Source: Desulfurococcales archaeon (GTDB taxonomy: Archaea; Thermoproteota; Thermoprotei_A; Sulfolobales; NBVN01). From it: a DNA stretch of 64,000 nt. The translations under genes were made by a program, and so were the position numbers. This document shows, piece after piece, positions 37,273 through 47,117 of the stretch. How positions within the stretch are numbered: the first letter of the stretch is position 1; each line of letters begins with the position of its first letter. Below the pieces are notes generated by a model. That model was not told where the DNA came from, did not search any database, and worked only from the letters and a program-made list of their open reading frames with translations. The stretch covers positions 1-64,000 of the forward strand of contig JAGDWD010000001.1 of assembly GCA_023255955.1 (NCBI GenBank). The letters run 5' to 3'.

Positions 37273-38157
37273 TTGTCTAGCTTACGTGTTTTTTATGCGA
37301 GAGTAACACTTTCGTGGGGCTTTATAGTGAGGTTCTTCGGAGTATCTGCTGCTCAGCCATCATATCCTGTACCCCCACCAACTACTGTTGTAGGAGCGTT
37401 CGCCTATAGCTTATCTAGAGTCCTCGGTCTGAATCCAGCTGGAGCGGGTATCAGGTGGGGGGATGGTAGGCTGGTATCGGACACTATGAAGCCCTTCCTC
37501 GAAGCCACTGTACTAGCCTCAGCAGGCTTACTATCCTCAGGAGCCTCAGCAGGGGTAGCTGTACACCAGGAAATAAATAGGATCATCGCTTCACCATATA
37601 AAAGTGGTGGTGATGTGAGTAATATAAGGGAACCGAAGCATATTGAGGATGCTATTCAAAGAGCTCTACCAGTTCAAGCCGTTGGGGGAGCATACAGCCC
37701 GGGATTGAAGTTAGAGCTTCTCTGGGCCGTGGATATGAATAGGCTGTCGAAAGAGTTCGACATCAGCGTGGAGAGACTTGATGACGCTGCAAAGAAGGCT
37801 GTTCACGGTGTTGTGAGAGTCGGGAGTAAGGAAGGTATAGTAGCTATTGAGAAGTCTATTTATATAGAAAAACCAGATGTAGCTGGAACCGGGGGAAGGA
37901 TAAGGACGAGGCTATACGTTGACCACGAATGCGTTGAAGAGGTATTAGATCCAGCATACGTCATAAAGCTCCTGATCCCAGATTTGCGATATAGGCTAAA
38001 GCGGTACTATGTCCCAGCTCGTGGAGGCTCAAATAACATCATACTAGCCCTAAGAGAGGATATGCCTTCTCCACGTTTCAGGATAACAAATGAATGCAAA
38101 GCTGTGGGGATACCAGGTTTAGAGGGCGTGATAGGTGTATGGCCGGAGAAGGTGTGA
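37273..38157 (+). CDS. cas5: Cas5a, type I-A crRNA 5'-handle subunit
   Basis: The N-terminus (RVTLSWGFIVRFFGVSAAQP, then SYPVPPPTTVVGAFAYSLSR) is the RAMP fold start of Cas5a, with the PPPTTVVGAF motif. The 294-residue length fits. It holds the crRNA 5' handle and nucleates Cas7. It follows cas7 by 27 bp and overlaps the cas8a start. Confidence 0.88.
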   Translation: MSSLRVFYARVTLSWGFIVRFFGVSAAQPSYPVPPPTTVVGAFAYSLSRVLGLNPAGAGIRWGDGRLVSDTMKPFLEATVLASAGLLSSGASAGVAVHQEINRIIASPYKSGGDVSNIREPKHIEDAIQRALPVQAVGGAYSPGLKLELLWAVDMNRLSKEFDISVERLDDAAKKAVHGVVRVGSKEGIVAIEKSIYIEKPDVAGTGGRIRTRLYVDHECVEEVLDPAYVIKLLIPDLRYRLKRYYVPARGGSNNIILALREDMPSPRFRITNECKAVGIPGLEGVIGVWPEKV

Positions 38158-39338
38158 GCTCAATAGAGCTTCAGATTCTGAATGAGAGGTATATAGGGAG
38201 ATATTTCCAGGCAGCAGCCCTGGGAATAGCGCTGGACAGCCTCCCACCACATTTTTCAGAAAAGATAATCAGAGGTTTCGAGGAGGGTTTAGTTGCACTA
38301 AGTAGAGATGAGGCCAAGAAACTCCTCGAAGTCATTACCGAGAAGCTAAGGAATTTATGTAAGGAGTGTAAGACTAGAGAGAAGGGAAGTAATTTACTTC
38401 CAACACTCTATAAGGCCGGCGCATATTATGATGGAACAATACTTGAAAGAGCATTTAATTCTGATATTCGGGACGTCAGTTGCGATAGTGTAATAGGTAT
38501 AGGTGATTCACTGAAGCTCAACAACTTGAATAATATTACTGAAAAACTGCCAATGATACTTAAGACATACGTCTTTTCAGAATATAGAGACCGTTATAGT
38601 GTGGAGAGCGTGAACTCTCTTTCACTATACGTTACTGTCGCAGGTATTCCGATCTCCATAATTGCCCAAGGCGGCAAGGGTAAAAGTCGCAAGGATGAAG
38701 GTAAGTACGAGCTCTACGTCGTACCGGATACCTCTGCGGAGTCTCTAAGAGCTTCCGGGAAACTGTATCAACTACTACATCTCAGCGTTGAGGGAAGATG
38801 TATTAGTGACTACATTAACGATGTATCTAAAATCGAGGGCTTGAGCTTTGAACTAGCTACGCTAATTGCTGTAGCGATATACATCTACCAAGCTATGAGG
38901 TTGGCGTCTGAAATTCCCTCCATCAATGCTCTCTACGATGTTTTCGAGATGTTCAGGCTGGTCAACATAAGGCCAGAGAGGAGGCCGCAGGTAGTGTGGG
39001 AGAGACCTCTCACCATAACACACATCTTCAGAGGTTTAGACGATGTGGGTGCCCTAGAGTTGCTGGATACGCTGAAGGATGCTATCGAGCATTCTAATAA
39101 ACTCGGTGGTGATGCTCGTAGATTAAGGGAGGAGGTCAGGGACGTAGTGTCGCGGTGTGTTACAGCGCTCTTCACGTACTTTGAGACGTGGTCTCTAGAT
39201 CCTTTGCTCGCCTGTGGGGCTGACTCAGTTAAGGTGGCTAGGAGGCTTGGGGAGTTAGGTATGAGTGGGGCTAGCAGGACCTTTACGAGGTTGGTTCGGC
39301 ACATTTCTAGGCTGGCTAGTCCGGCTTGGTTAACCTAG
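38139..39338 (+). CDS. cas8a: Cas8a, type I-A large subunit
   Basis: The start is taken at ATG 38139 (MAGEGVSSIELQILNERYIG), overlapping cas5 by 19 bp; the ORF-track start 38094 lies inside cas5 without need. The 400-residue protein has no strong motif, but its size, position between cas5 and cas3', and paired cysteines (NLCKECKTREK) fit the I-A large subunit (Csa4/Csx9 type) that recognises the PAM. Identification is mainly by synteny. Confidence 0.75.
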   Translation: MAGEGVSSIELQILNERYIGRYFQAAALGIALDSLPPHFSEKIIRGFEEGLVALSRDEAKKLLEVITEKLRNLCKECKTREKGSNLLPTLYKAGAYYDGTILERAFNSDIRDVSCDSVIGIGDSLKLNNLNNITEKLPMILKTYVFSEYRDRYSVESVNSLSLYVTVAGIPISIIAQGGKGKSRKDEGKYELYVVPDTSAESLRASGKLYQLLHLSVEGRCISDYINDVSKIEGLSFELATLIAVAIYIYQAMRLASEIPSINALYDVFEMFRLVNIRPERRPQVVWERPLTITHIFRGLDDVGALELLDTLKDAIEHSNKLGGDARRLREEVRDVVSRCVTALFTYFETWSLDPLLACGADSVKVARRLGELGMSGASRTFTRLVRHISRLASPAWLT

Positions 39339-39339
39339 G

Positions 39340-41289
39340 GTGAGGTTCTTGGCGGCTGATCCTACATCCTCATGCTATGAGCTTATGGGAGGGAACGGTC
39401 TCATAAGAGTTGTTGAGGAGTTCACGAGTGGGCGGAACATCATCTTCGTTGCCCCAACGTCCTACGGGAAGACTATCCTCTCGCGTAGGCTCGTGGGGAT
39501 TGCACGTGGTCGGGAAATATCGTGCGGGCTTATCCACGTTGCTCCCTATCGTGCGCTGGTTAGGGAGATTTACAGGGAGAAGTTTAAGGGTTATCCTAGC
39601 GTTGGGTACCAGTCTCTAGATGATGTCTCCCCAGATAGGGCTAACAAGTCGCCGTACTACCTCAGGGAGCTGGTCGTCACTACCCTGGACAGCTTCGTGT
39701 ATAATCTATATAAGATACCGGTAGCGGAGATGCGTAAGATAATCAGGGGAAGTCACAGCCTCGGACACTACTACCCGATCCTAGCTTCGATCCTCACCTC
39801 CACCGTAGTGTTTGACGAAGCTCACGAATACCTCGGGGCTGACGTCGAAGAAGAGGAGAGTGAGGCCGGGGGTCTTGAGTTCATGTACGCAGCGCTGAGG
39901 TTCCTATCAGAGGCTAATGTACCGATAGTTGTGGAGACGGCAACAATGCATACCGAGGTGATTAAGGAGATCGTGGAGGAACTTCTACGTAGCTCGAGGG
40001 ATGTATCGATAGTTTACGTAGGTAGTGAGGCCGGACAGGGGAAGCTGGGAGTGAGCGGGCAGATTAGGAAGCTGAGAGAGCTCGAGTCAAGCTATGGAGG
40101 TAGGGTACGCCTCCTCGTTGAGGAAGATGAGGCGTTCGTTAGGAGGCAGGACATAAATTGGAAGACCGAGATGCTAAGTGAGGATGAAGTACTTACACAC
40201 GTAGAGAAACTATGTAACTCCGAGCCCGTACTCGTAATCCGCAATACTGTTCGAAGAGCTGTCGAGACCTACCAGCGTATAAGGGACAAATGTGCTAACG
40301 TTACGTTAATACATAGCCTCCTAAGTAGTAAGGATAGAGACCGCGCTATAGAGATGGCAAACGATATCGTAAGCGGGAAGGGAGGGGCGATAGTAGCTAC
40401 TCAGGTCATTGAAGCTGGTGTGGATATCCCTGCGAGGGTCCTCATCACGGACCCGGCACCGGTTGAGAACCTAGCTCAGAGAGCTGGGAGACTGTGTAGG
40501 GAAAAGCGAGGTGCGGGTGGCGGGAGCCGAAACCTCCTCAAGGAGTGTCTTGAGATTGGGGCTGAGGTGTACATAGTGAAGGGTAGGGTGGAGGAGCTCG
40601 CAAAGGTATATAATAAGGATAGGGTGGAGGAATCTATGAAGGTAGTGGAGGGGATACAGCAAGCAGGTAGGTTAGTTAACTGGAGGTTGCTTAGTGCTCG
40701 GGTAGATAACGAGGTAAGCTTCTCGGACATTATGGAGAGAGTAAAGCCTCCAGATCTTCGTGAGATAAAGCATACTTACACCTACAGCATGGCGGGGGAG
40801 TACCTGAGAGGTGATAGTGAACCAGATGTGCTGATTAGAATGCTTAGGAGGCTCGGTAAGAGCCTCGTGAGATCCAGTGTTCTAGTGAACATCGCGGTAA
40901 CTCCAGAGGGTCGGCATCCGGAAGAGGTAAGGTGGGAGGGTTTGGAGGGATTGGACGTAGTGACGGTCGACCTCAGTAGGATTCTAGGCAGAGAGAGTAA
41001 GGCTGAGAGTAAGTGCTTAGAGTACCTCGTTAAGGGAGGTAAGCACTACCCGAAGTTGTTACTGGTAACACGTAGGAAGGGCGGTAAGTACGAGTACGTC
41101 AAGACGCACTCTAGCTACAGCCTGGAGGATATCCTGTCCCGCATAGGTAGTTCACCCTCCATCGTGAAGTCCAGGTTCGTGCTCGAGGTCTTCGAGAAGC
41201 ACTTGGGGAAGTACAGGTCGTGGACTAGGACTTTCTTCGTAGCTAGAAGGGAATGCTATGAACGCGGGGTAGGGCTTAGGATATGGTGA
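39340..41289 (+). CDS. cas3': Cas3' helicase, type I-A
   Basis: The 649-residue SF2 helicase has Walker A APTSYGKT, DEAH box VVFDEAHEYL, motif III ETATMHTE and motif VI QRAGRLCR. It unwinds target DNA after Cascade binding. As usual for I-A, helicase and HD nuclease are separate genes; the HD gene follows 4 bp later. The start is two bases after the cas8a stop. Confidence 0.93.
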   Translation: MRFLAADPTSSCYELMGGNGLIRVVEEFTSGRNIIFVAPTSYGKTILSRRLVGIARGREISCGLIHVAPYRALVREIYREKFKGYPSVGYQSLDDVSPDRANKSPYYLRELVVTTLDSFVYNLYKIPVAEMRKIIRGSHSLGHYYPILASILTSTVVFDEAHEYLGADVEEEESEAGGLEFMYAALRFLSEANVPIVVETATMHTEVIKEIVEELLRSSRDVSIVYVGSEAGQGKLGVSGQIRKLRELESSYGGRVRLLVEEDEAFVRRQDINWKTEMLSEDEVLTHVEKLCNSEPVLVIRNTVRRAVETYQRIRDKCANVTLIHSLLSSKDRDRAIEMANDIVSGKGGAIVATQVIEAGVDIPARVLITDPAPVENLAQRAGRLCREKRGAGGGSRNLLKECLEIGAEVYIVKGRVEELAKVYNKDRVEESMKVVEGIQQAGRLVNWRLLSARVDNEVSFSDIMERVKPPDLREIKHTYTYSMAGEYLRGDSEPDVLIRMLRRLGKSLVRSSVLVNIAVTPEGRHPEEVRWEGLEGLDVVTVDLSRILGRESKAESKCLEYLVKGGKHYPKLLLVTRRKGGKYEYVKTHSSYSLEDILSRIGSSPSIVKSRFVLEVFEKHLGKYRSWTRTFFVARRECYERGVGLRIW

Positions 41290-41293
41290 GAGC

Positions 41294-42253
41294 GTGAGGT
41301 GCGCAGAAGAAATACGGAGGTTGTGGCCCGTTGCGTACGCTAGGTGTGTAAGGGATAAGCTGGAGAAGGTGGTTCCACTCAGTAGTCACCTAGCGTTAAC
41401 TGCGTGCATCCAGCGATGTATAGCTAGGAGAAGGTTCATGCTGCAAGGTAGCGGACTTAAAGTCACACTGAGGGGTGGCTTAGAGAGGTTAGTGAGGGAA
41501 CTGGGAGAGGAAAAGGTGGAGGAGCTACCGTACGTCGCTGGCTTACTACATGACCTCGGTAAGGCCTCCACATACTATCTTACACGCTACTCACGGGAAG
41601 AGGTAACGTTCCCGGGACATGAGCACGTGATAGCGTTACTACTTGAGTACATGGCTTCGAAGGAGGAGAGCGAGGGGTATATAGCTGCGTACGATCTGCT
41701 CGCTAAGACCATCTCTCGGCACCATGCCGCGATGGATAAAAGACATCCTAATAAGTTCTTCTCTGGTTCTGGTTCGATTAGCTACATTAGCAAGGTACTG
41801 CGCGGCATGCTTCATCACACCTCGTTCATAAATAACCTAGCGAGGTACTGCGGAAGTCGGGACTCCCTCTGCTACTACACGCTGAACTCCATCAGTAGAT
41901 CCTTGAACGAGATTTCGAGGACGTGGGGTGAGGACACGCCCTCGAATATCCTACTCTATGCTAACCCCATCAAGATCTTCGGGCTCTCAGGGCTTGCGAG
42001 TGCGAGTGAGTTAACTGTGTATGCTTTCACAACAGTCTTAACCGGGACACTCATAGTAGCTGATAACATATCAGCAGAGTTCTGCGAGGAGAGGGGTAGT
42101 GATGATGGTGCTAGCAGTACCTACGTTACTTACTGGAAGTGGGAGCTGGGACTCAGAGGGGATGAGGGATTCAAGAATCTACTTAGAGACTGCCTCAACA
42201 GCTGCATCCCGGAACTTCCTGATGAATGTACGTACTTAAAAAGACATACCTAG
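41294..42253 (+). CDS. cas3'': Cas3'' HD nuclease, type I-A
   Basis: The 319-residue protein carries an HD nuclease site: AGLLHDLGKAST (HD), FPGHEHVIALLL (distal His) and AKTISRHHAAMDK (HH). It cleaves target DNA with the adjacent helicase. The C-terminal 100 residues have paired cysteines (DCLNSCIPELPDEC). It is the last gene of the interference operon, which runs into the old end of array 2. Confidence 0.9.
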   Translation: MRCAEEIRRLWPVAYARCVRDKLEKVVPLSSHLALTACIQRCIARRRFMLQGSGLKVTLRGGLERLVRELGEEKVEELPYVAGLLHDLGKASTYYLTRYSREEVTFPGHEHVIALLLEYMASKEESEGYIAAYDLLAKTISRHHAAMDKRHPNKFFSGSGSISYISKVLRGMLHHTSFINNLARYCGSRDSLCYYTLNSISRSLNEISRTWGEDTPSNILLYANPIKIFGLSGLASASELTVYAFTTVLTGTLIVADNISAEFCEERGSDDGASSTYVTYWKWELGLRGDEGFKNLLRDCLNSCIPELPDECTYLKRHT

Positions 42254-42536
42254 TTACCGATCCCACCACCAGGTCCGAGGTAGCTCAATTCCAAACCCTC
42301 GTTAACAGCTTTCACAGCTACCTACACAAATAAACTAGTGAAGACCGCATCCACCCATCTAACCCCACCCCCAACAATCTCCTCAACTATCCATATCTCC
42401 CACACTACAAGATCGCGAGAAGGTCTACTACCACATCTTACGAAAACCAGTCCCCAGCGAGCCAGCAAACTAGAGTAATATTAGATCGAGAGATACAGTC
42501 CCACTTCCTCACGGAACAGAAAACAAATACTGAAGT
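42254..42536. other. Spacer region between cas3'' and array 2
   Basis: About 280 bases with no gene. The plus strand is C/A-rich with no clear terminator. Array 2 transcripts run leftward into this region, convergent with the interference operon. Confidence 0.4.
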
Positions 42537-43882
42537 CCACCAATTCTATCCTTTAGATTCAAATACAACTTCGAGATCAATAAGCATAACCCATTCAACA
42601 TAGACCTTCAATTCTATCTTTTAGATTCCTGGTGATACTGTGGTATCAAATCCCCAACCCCCAAACTTCTTTCAATTCTATCCTTTAGATTCCTTGAGGG
42701 GCGTGAGGGGCGAACCTATCTAACCATAAGATATGAGCTTTCAATTCTATCTTTTAGATTCGGAGCTAGGGCACGACGTCCTAGTGCTCTGTGCCGGTAC
42801 TGGCCTTTCAATTCTATCTTTTAGATTCACGAATTCGACAAGACACGACCATCCGCCGATGCTTTGTTGCTCTTTCAATTCTATCTTTTAGATTCGTACT
42901 GCTTATCTGCTTTATGAACCTCTCAATGAACTTGTCCTTTCAATTCTATCTTTTAGATTCAAGTAGTAGAGACAGCAATAGAAATACTGACATCGCATAA
43001 GTACAGCTTTCAATTCTATCTTTTAGATTCCTCTGACTATCAGGTCATTACTGTCTACCACTACTCAAAAAGCTTTCAATTCTATCTTTTAGATTCATCC
43101 TCGTTAGTACATCTATCAGTTGCTTGAAGTCAGTAATCCTTTCAATTCTATCTTTTAGATTCGACCGCAAAAATACTTAGTGAGCAGCTCCACAGCTACC
43201 TTTCAATTCTATCTTTTAGATTCCTACACTTCGGTGTTGGCGTGAATCCAGCCAACGTTAAGGTGCTTTCAATTCTATCTTTTAGATTCGGTGCTGGTGA
43301 AGTGTCGATAAGATTCAGCTTCCCAGTTCTTTCAATTCTATCTTTTAGATTCTCGGCTTCCCCATAGGCACGGCCCCGTATATACTGTTCGTTCTTTCAA
43401 TTCTATCTTTTAGATTCAGATCCATCTGGTGAGATCTTCACGGCATAGTCGTCCACTTTCAATTCTATCTTTTAGATTCGAGGGGGAGCCTAGGCAACCC
43501 TCTTACCCTCCTGCCTCTTCTTTCAATTCTATCTTTTAGATTCGGGTGTGGCTTTCCCGCGGGGTCGACCCGTTCGGCCCTAGAGCTTTCAATTCTATCT
43601 TTTAGATTCGAAAGCCTCGCCTTTTAAGGCGGGGATGGATAGAAAAGCTTATACTTTCAATTCTATCTTTTAGATTCTGGGGTCTGCCTGGAGCCAGAGG
43701 ACAAGACCATCACGAACCCTTTCAATTCTATCTTTTAGATTCAGAGCATAGTCCGGGTTGGTCACTAGGAATTTGAGGACTTCTGAGTCTTTCAATTCTA
43801 TCTTTTAGATTCTTAGAGCAAGTTCTAATGTAGCCAATCCTTCTGCTTATTTAGTGTACTTTCAATTCTATCTTTTAGATTC
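42537..43882 (-). CRISPR. CRISPR array 2: 21 repeats
   Basis: The repeat is the same 24-mer as in array 1, so both arrays can be processed by one Cas6. I count 21 units, with the three leftmost diverged (42537, 42605, 42669). That, and the leader at the right end, sets leftward transcription. Spacers are about 37-46 bases. One spacer (43610-43653) is a palindromic GC hairpin resembling an IS605 end. Confidence 0.98.
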
Positions 43883-44235
43883 TGTGTGTTGGGCCTGCAT
43901 CTCTATCTATCAGATTCAGATCCAAGTATTATTTGTGTCTAGATATTTAAGTTTTTCCTCCAGGTAAGTCGCTCAGCTCCCTAGAGTATTTTTAAGTGGG
44001 GTCCGCGAAGCCTCCCAACCCTGTCTGTACATCGAGATCCTATGGAAACCATAGGAAAACTGATTAAGTTTATATGTAGAGAAAAGTGATGGAGTATCGT
44101 AGGCTTATAGACCGAAAAGCTTATATTGGCTCAGTGGTTTTCCTAAGGCTACCTTAGGAAAAACTAGGGAGGTTTTTCTATGTAATGGAATGTAGGGGTT
44201 TATAAGCTTTTCTGTTTTCTGGTCTCATGTGTGTT
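43883..44235 (-). promoter_or_regulatory. Leader of array 2 and divergent promoter (copy 3)
   Basis: This matches the array 1 leader closely over its first 150 bp and again over its last 90 bp. It carries the repeat-like CTCTATCTATCAGATTC, minus-strand TATA-like boxes, a palindrome TCCTATGG-AAA-CCATAGGA near 44040, and the 11 bp inverted repeat at 44138-44162. The rightward promoter (GGGTTTATAAGC near 44197) serves the adaptation operon. Confidence 0.87.
44138..44162. promoter_or_regulatory. Perfect palindrome, candidate Csa3 operator
   Basis: TTTTCCTAAGG, a three-base CTA spacer, then CCTTAGGAAAA form a perfect 11 bp inverted repeat. At array 1 the same place has a slightly imperfect version (TTCCTATGG-TTA-CCTTAGGAA). 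It sits between the leader and the rightward promoter, a position suited to co-regulating both. The protein that binds it is inferred. Confidence 0.6.
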
Positions 44236-44395
44236 CCTTTGTTTTTCTTGGGTTGTTCCTATGGTTTCTTTGGGTTGTTTTGGTTGTGGTTGTTTGGGGT
44301 GGTTTGGGTTTCTTCCTATGGTTTTCTTGGGTGGGTTTTCTGGGTTTCTTGGGCTGTGTGTTTAGTTTTTCTGTGTTGGGGTTTGGTGGTGGTTT

Positions 44396-45259
44396 GTGTT
44401 GGTTGTTAGGTCTGAGGTTTTGTTGAGGTGGTTGAGGGTTTTGAGGTCTTATGCTGAGAGCTACCCTGTTGAGCCTGGTTTGAGGGGTTGGTCGTGGCAG
44501 TTTCCTCCGGTTAGGCCCAGGGCTTTTCTGGGGCTTTCGGTTTATGATGTTGCTTCGTACTGTCCTAGTAGGAGGGATGTGTGGCTTAGGAGGGTTGCTG
44601 GGGTTAGGGCTCAGCCTTCTCAGGCTATGAGGTTCGGTTTGGAGGTTCACGAGGTTATATCTAGTGTTGTTAGGGTTGTCAGGTCCTATCTGAGGGCTCC
44701 GAGGGACCTGCCCAGGGTTTTCAAGGCTGTTGAGAAGCTCGTGGTGTCCAGGACTGCTGGGCTGGCCTCGCCTGAGTTGGTTAGGCTTGTCGAGGAGGTT
44801 GCTTGGCTCACCTACCACACAGTGGTCTCCGAGTGGTTCTGGTCTCAGTGTAGCTCGTTCCTAGCACCAGCAATGCTCTCCCTGAGTGAGGTGAGGGTTG
44901 ACGGGACCCCGGTAGGGCTCAGCAGTAACCTCAGGGTTGACGCGATACCGGTATCGAACGTAGTCGTGGACTTCAAGGTAGGTAGGAGGAGTGATAACCA
45001 CGAACTATCCGTAACAGCCTACGCGATGGCCCTGGAAGCGAGCCTGGAGGTCCCGGTCGACTACGGGCTACTAGTGTACATAGGCTGGAACGGAGGTGTT
45101 CAAGTAGATGTTAAGGGCGTGTACGTAGGGCCTGACCTGAGGAGGACCTTCATAGACTCGAGAGATGAGGTCATAGACATGGTCCTCAGCAGTAGGGAAC
45201 CACCCAAAGCAGTAGAGTGCCCCAACACGTGCCCCTACCTCGAGGTGTGCGGTAAGTGA
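44396..45259 (+). CDS. csa1: Cas4/Csa1-family nuclease of the adaptation module
   Basis: The 287-residue protein has YCPSRRDVWLRRV near residue 53, VVDFKVGRRSDNHELSVTAY (the RecB-like nuclease D...K core) and a C-terminal cysteine cluster CPNTCPYLEVCG for an Fe-S cluster. Csa1 is the Cas4 relative specific to I-A systems and trims prespacers. The first residues are G/T-rich and the start is uncertain; the 170 bp between promoter and this start has no family-like sequence. It overlaps cas1 by 4 bp. Confidence 0.85.
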   Translation: MLVVRSEVLLRWLRVLRSYAESYPVEPGLRGWSWQFPPVRPRAFLGLSVYDVASYCPSRRDVWLRRVAGVRAQPSQAMRFGLEVHEVISSVVRVVRSYLRAPRDLPRVFKAVEKLVVSRTAGLASPELVRLVEEVAWLTYHTVVSEWFWSQCSSFLAPAMLSLSEVRVDGTPVGLSSNLRVDAIPVSNVVVDFKVGRRSDNHELSVTAYAMALEASLEVPVDYGLLVYIGWNGGVQVDVKGVYVGPDLRRTFIDSRDEVIDMVLSSREPPKAVECPNTCPYLEVCGK

Positions 45260-46242
45260 GGACACTCATAATCAGAGACTACGGAATCAAGCTGAGGGTC
45301 AGGAAGGGACTCATAGTGATCCAGTCCAGGAAGGGTAGTGAGGTAGTACCTCTAGGTGAGGTGGAATCAATCCTCATCCTAACCTCGGGAGTATCGATAA
45401 CGTCGAAGGTCCTGAGGAAGCTTACGTCAGCCGGTATCCAGCTAGCTGTAGCTGATAGTAGGGGGATGCCCGTAGCCGTAATCCACCACCCATTCACAAC
45501 GAAGACCGTAGTAACCAGGAGGGCTCAGTACGAGTCCCTACACAACGGTAAGGCCTTGGAGGTAGTGAAGGTTGTGGCTACATCTAAGCTGGGTAACCAG
45601 GCAGGGCTACTCAGAAGGCTTAGAAGAGCTACGCACATTAAGGAGCTTACCGAGGCTGAGGAGAGGGTGCTTGCGGTAGCTGAGGAGGTGGGGAGGTTGA
45701 GGACCAGCTCTATAGAGGAGCTCAGGCAGAGAGTGATGAACTTGGAGGCCGAGGCAGCTAGGACCTACTGGGGAGCTTTAGCACTGACCCTACCGAAGGA
45801 GCTTGGATTCGAAGGGCGTGACCAGGAGGGGGTGGACCCGGTGAACGCAGCTCTAAACTACGGATACGGGATCCTCTACTCCAAGGCATGGTCCTCAGTA
45901 GCCCTGGTAGGTCTAGACCCATACGCAGGCTTCCTACACGTAGATAGATCCGGCAAGCCAGTCCTAGTATTCGACGTTGTCGAGGTTTTCAGGCCTGTAG
46001 CTGTTGACTACCCCATAGTTAAGGCCTTCAGGTCGGGAGCTAAGCTAGCGATCAAGAGTGGTTTACTAGACTACGAGTCCAGAGCTAAGGTAGCTAGGAC
46101 AGTCCTGGAAGGGCTTAAGGAGAAGTTCTCCGGTTGGGGTGAGGTCAAGGAGGTTGAGGCCTGGATCAAGACTTTCTCACTATCCCTAGCTTCCTACCTT
46201 AGGGGAGACTCAGAGCTCAGACCCCTAGTCTTCAGGTGGTAA
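45256..46242 (+). CDS. cas1: Cas1 integrase
   Basis: The 328-residue protein has the N-terminal beta domain (LIIRDYGIKLRVRKGLIVIQ) and the catalytic helical domain with NLEAEAARTYWGAL (Glu), PYAGFLHVDRSGKP (His) and VFDVVEVFRP (Asp/Glu). It integrates new spacers with Cas2. It is translationally coupled to csa1 and cas2. Confidence 0.96.
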   Translation: MRTLIIRDYGIKLRVRKGLIVIQSRKGSEVVPLGEVESILILTSGVSITSKVLRKLTSAGIQLAVADSRGMPVAVIHHPFTTKTVVTRRAQYESLHNGKALEVVKVVATSKLGNQAGLLRRLRRATHIKELTEAEERVLAVAEEVGRLRTSSIEELRQRVMNLEAEAARTYWGALALTLPKELGFEGRDQEGVDPVNAALNYGYGILYSKAWSSVALVGLDPYAGFLHVDRSGKPVLVFDVVEVFRPVAVDYPIVKAFRSGAKLAIKSGLLDYESRAKVARTVLEGLKEKFSGWGEVKEVEAWIKTFSLSLASYLRGDSELRPLVFRW

Positions 46243-46243
46243 C

Positions 46244-46525
46244 TTGAGGCTCCTAGTGGTTTACGATATAGGTGATAACGTAAGGAGGGAGGAGTTCGCT
46301 AGGAGACTGCAGGCTATGGGGTTAGTGAGAATCCAGAGGTCCTGCTTCCTGGGTAGGGGAGGTCTGGATAAAGCTAAGGAGATACTGAGGCTAGCTGAGA
46401 GGTACATAGACGTATCGAGGGACGTAGTCCACGTAATACCCCTAGATGAGTACAGCTTCAGGTACGTGAGGTTCGTCGGGGTACCCTTCAGTAGGCAGGG
46501 GGTTGAGGGGGTGGAGTATGCTTAA
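46244..46525 (+). CDS. cas2: Cas2
   Basis: The 93-residue ferredoxin-fold protein begins LLVVYDIGDNVRREEFARRL and has RIQRSCFLGRG, the standard Cas2 pattern. It bridges two Cas1 dimers during spacer integration. TTG start two bases after cas1; its 3' end overlaps cas4. Confidence 0.93.
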   Translation: MRLLVVYDIGDNVRREEFARRLQAMGLVRIQRSCFLGRGGLDKAKEILRLAERYIDVSRDVVHVIPLDEYSFRYVRFVGVPFSRQGVEGVEYA

Positions 46526-47078
46526 CCCTAAGACCTCGGAATACGTGACCTCCTGGGACGTTAAGCAGTACATCTACTGCCCGACGATAGTGTGGATAAA
46601 GAGTGTGGTAGGGGTTGAGGAGCCTGCTGACATCAACATGGAGTTAGGTAAGTCCAGGGAGTACGGTAGGACAGCCCTCAATTCCCTAAGCCTACCGAGA
46701 CCACTACGCTTCGAGGTGTGGGTTAGGAACCCCTCTGCTGGGCTAGCCGGTGTCGTCGACGTCCTAGCTGGGGACGGTAGGTTCGAGGTTGCTGAGGTTA
46801 AGGCCTACGAGCGTAGGGGGTTCGAGCACTTCAGGCTCCAGCTCATGTTCTACTCCTACCTAGTTACGGTCAGCTTAGGGCCGGTCACCAAGGCCCACCT
46901 AGTTCTTGGGAGGTCCTACCGTACCTACCCCATCACTGAGAGGTCCCTGACGGAGGTATCTAGGCTGGTTAGGAAGGTGCGGCAGGTGCGGGATCTGGAG
47001 AGGCCCCCGCCATCACCCTACGCTAGGAGCTCTAGGTGTTTGAGGTGCTGGTACAGGAGGTACTGCCCGTGGCTCTAG
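46518..47078 (+). CDS. cas4: Cas4 exonuclease
   Basis: The start is set at ATG 46518 (MLNPKTSEYVTSWDVKQYIY), overlapping cas2. A first cysteine (YIYCPTIVW), the RecB core (AGDGRFEVAEVKAYERRGFE, then HFRLQLMFYSYL) and a C-terminal cluster (CLRCWYRRYCPW) give the four Fe-S cysteines. Cas4 selects PAM-flanked prespacers and trims them. Together with Csa1 there are two Cas4-type proteins in one operon, as usual in I-A. Confidence 0.9.
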   Translation: MLNPKTSEYVTSWDVKQYIYCPTIVWIKSVVGVEEPADINMELGKSREYGRTALNSLSLPRPLRFEVWVRNPSAGLAGVVDVLAGDGRFEVAEVKAYERRGFEHFRLQLMFYSYLVTVSLGPVTKAHLVLGRSYRTYPITERSLTEVSRLVRKVRQVRDLERPPPSPYARSSRCLRCWYRRYCPWL

Positions 47079-47117
47079 CTCCCCCGGATTGTCGGAGTGT
47101 TGTTTTAAGCTACCGTA

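Noticed and set aside
44225-44818. Minus-strand 197-residue ORF and plus-strand hydrophobic ORFs at 44227/44229
   Set aside because: They arise from the extreme G/T skew downstream of the promoter; the Pro/Asn-rich minus frame is antisense to csa1 and has no family features.
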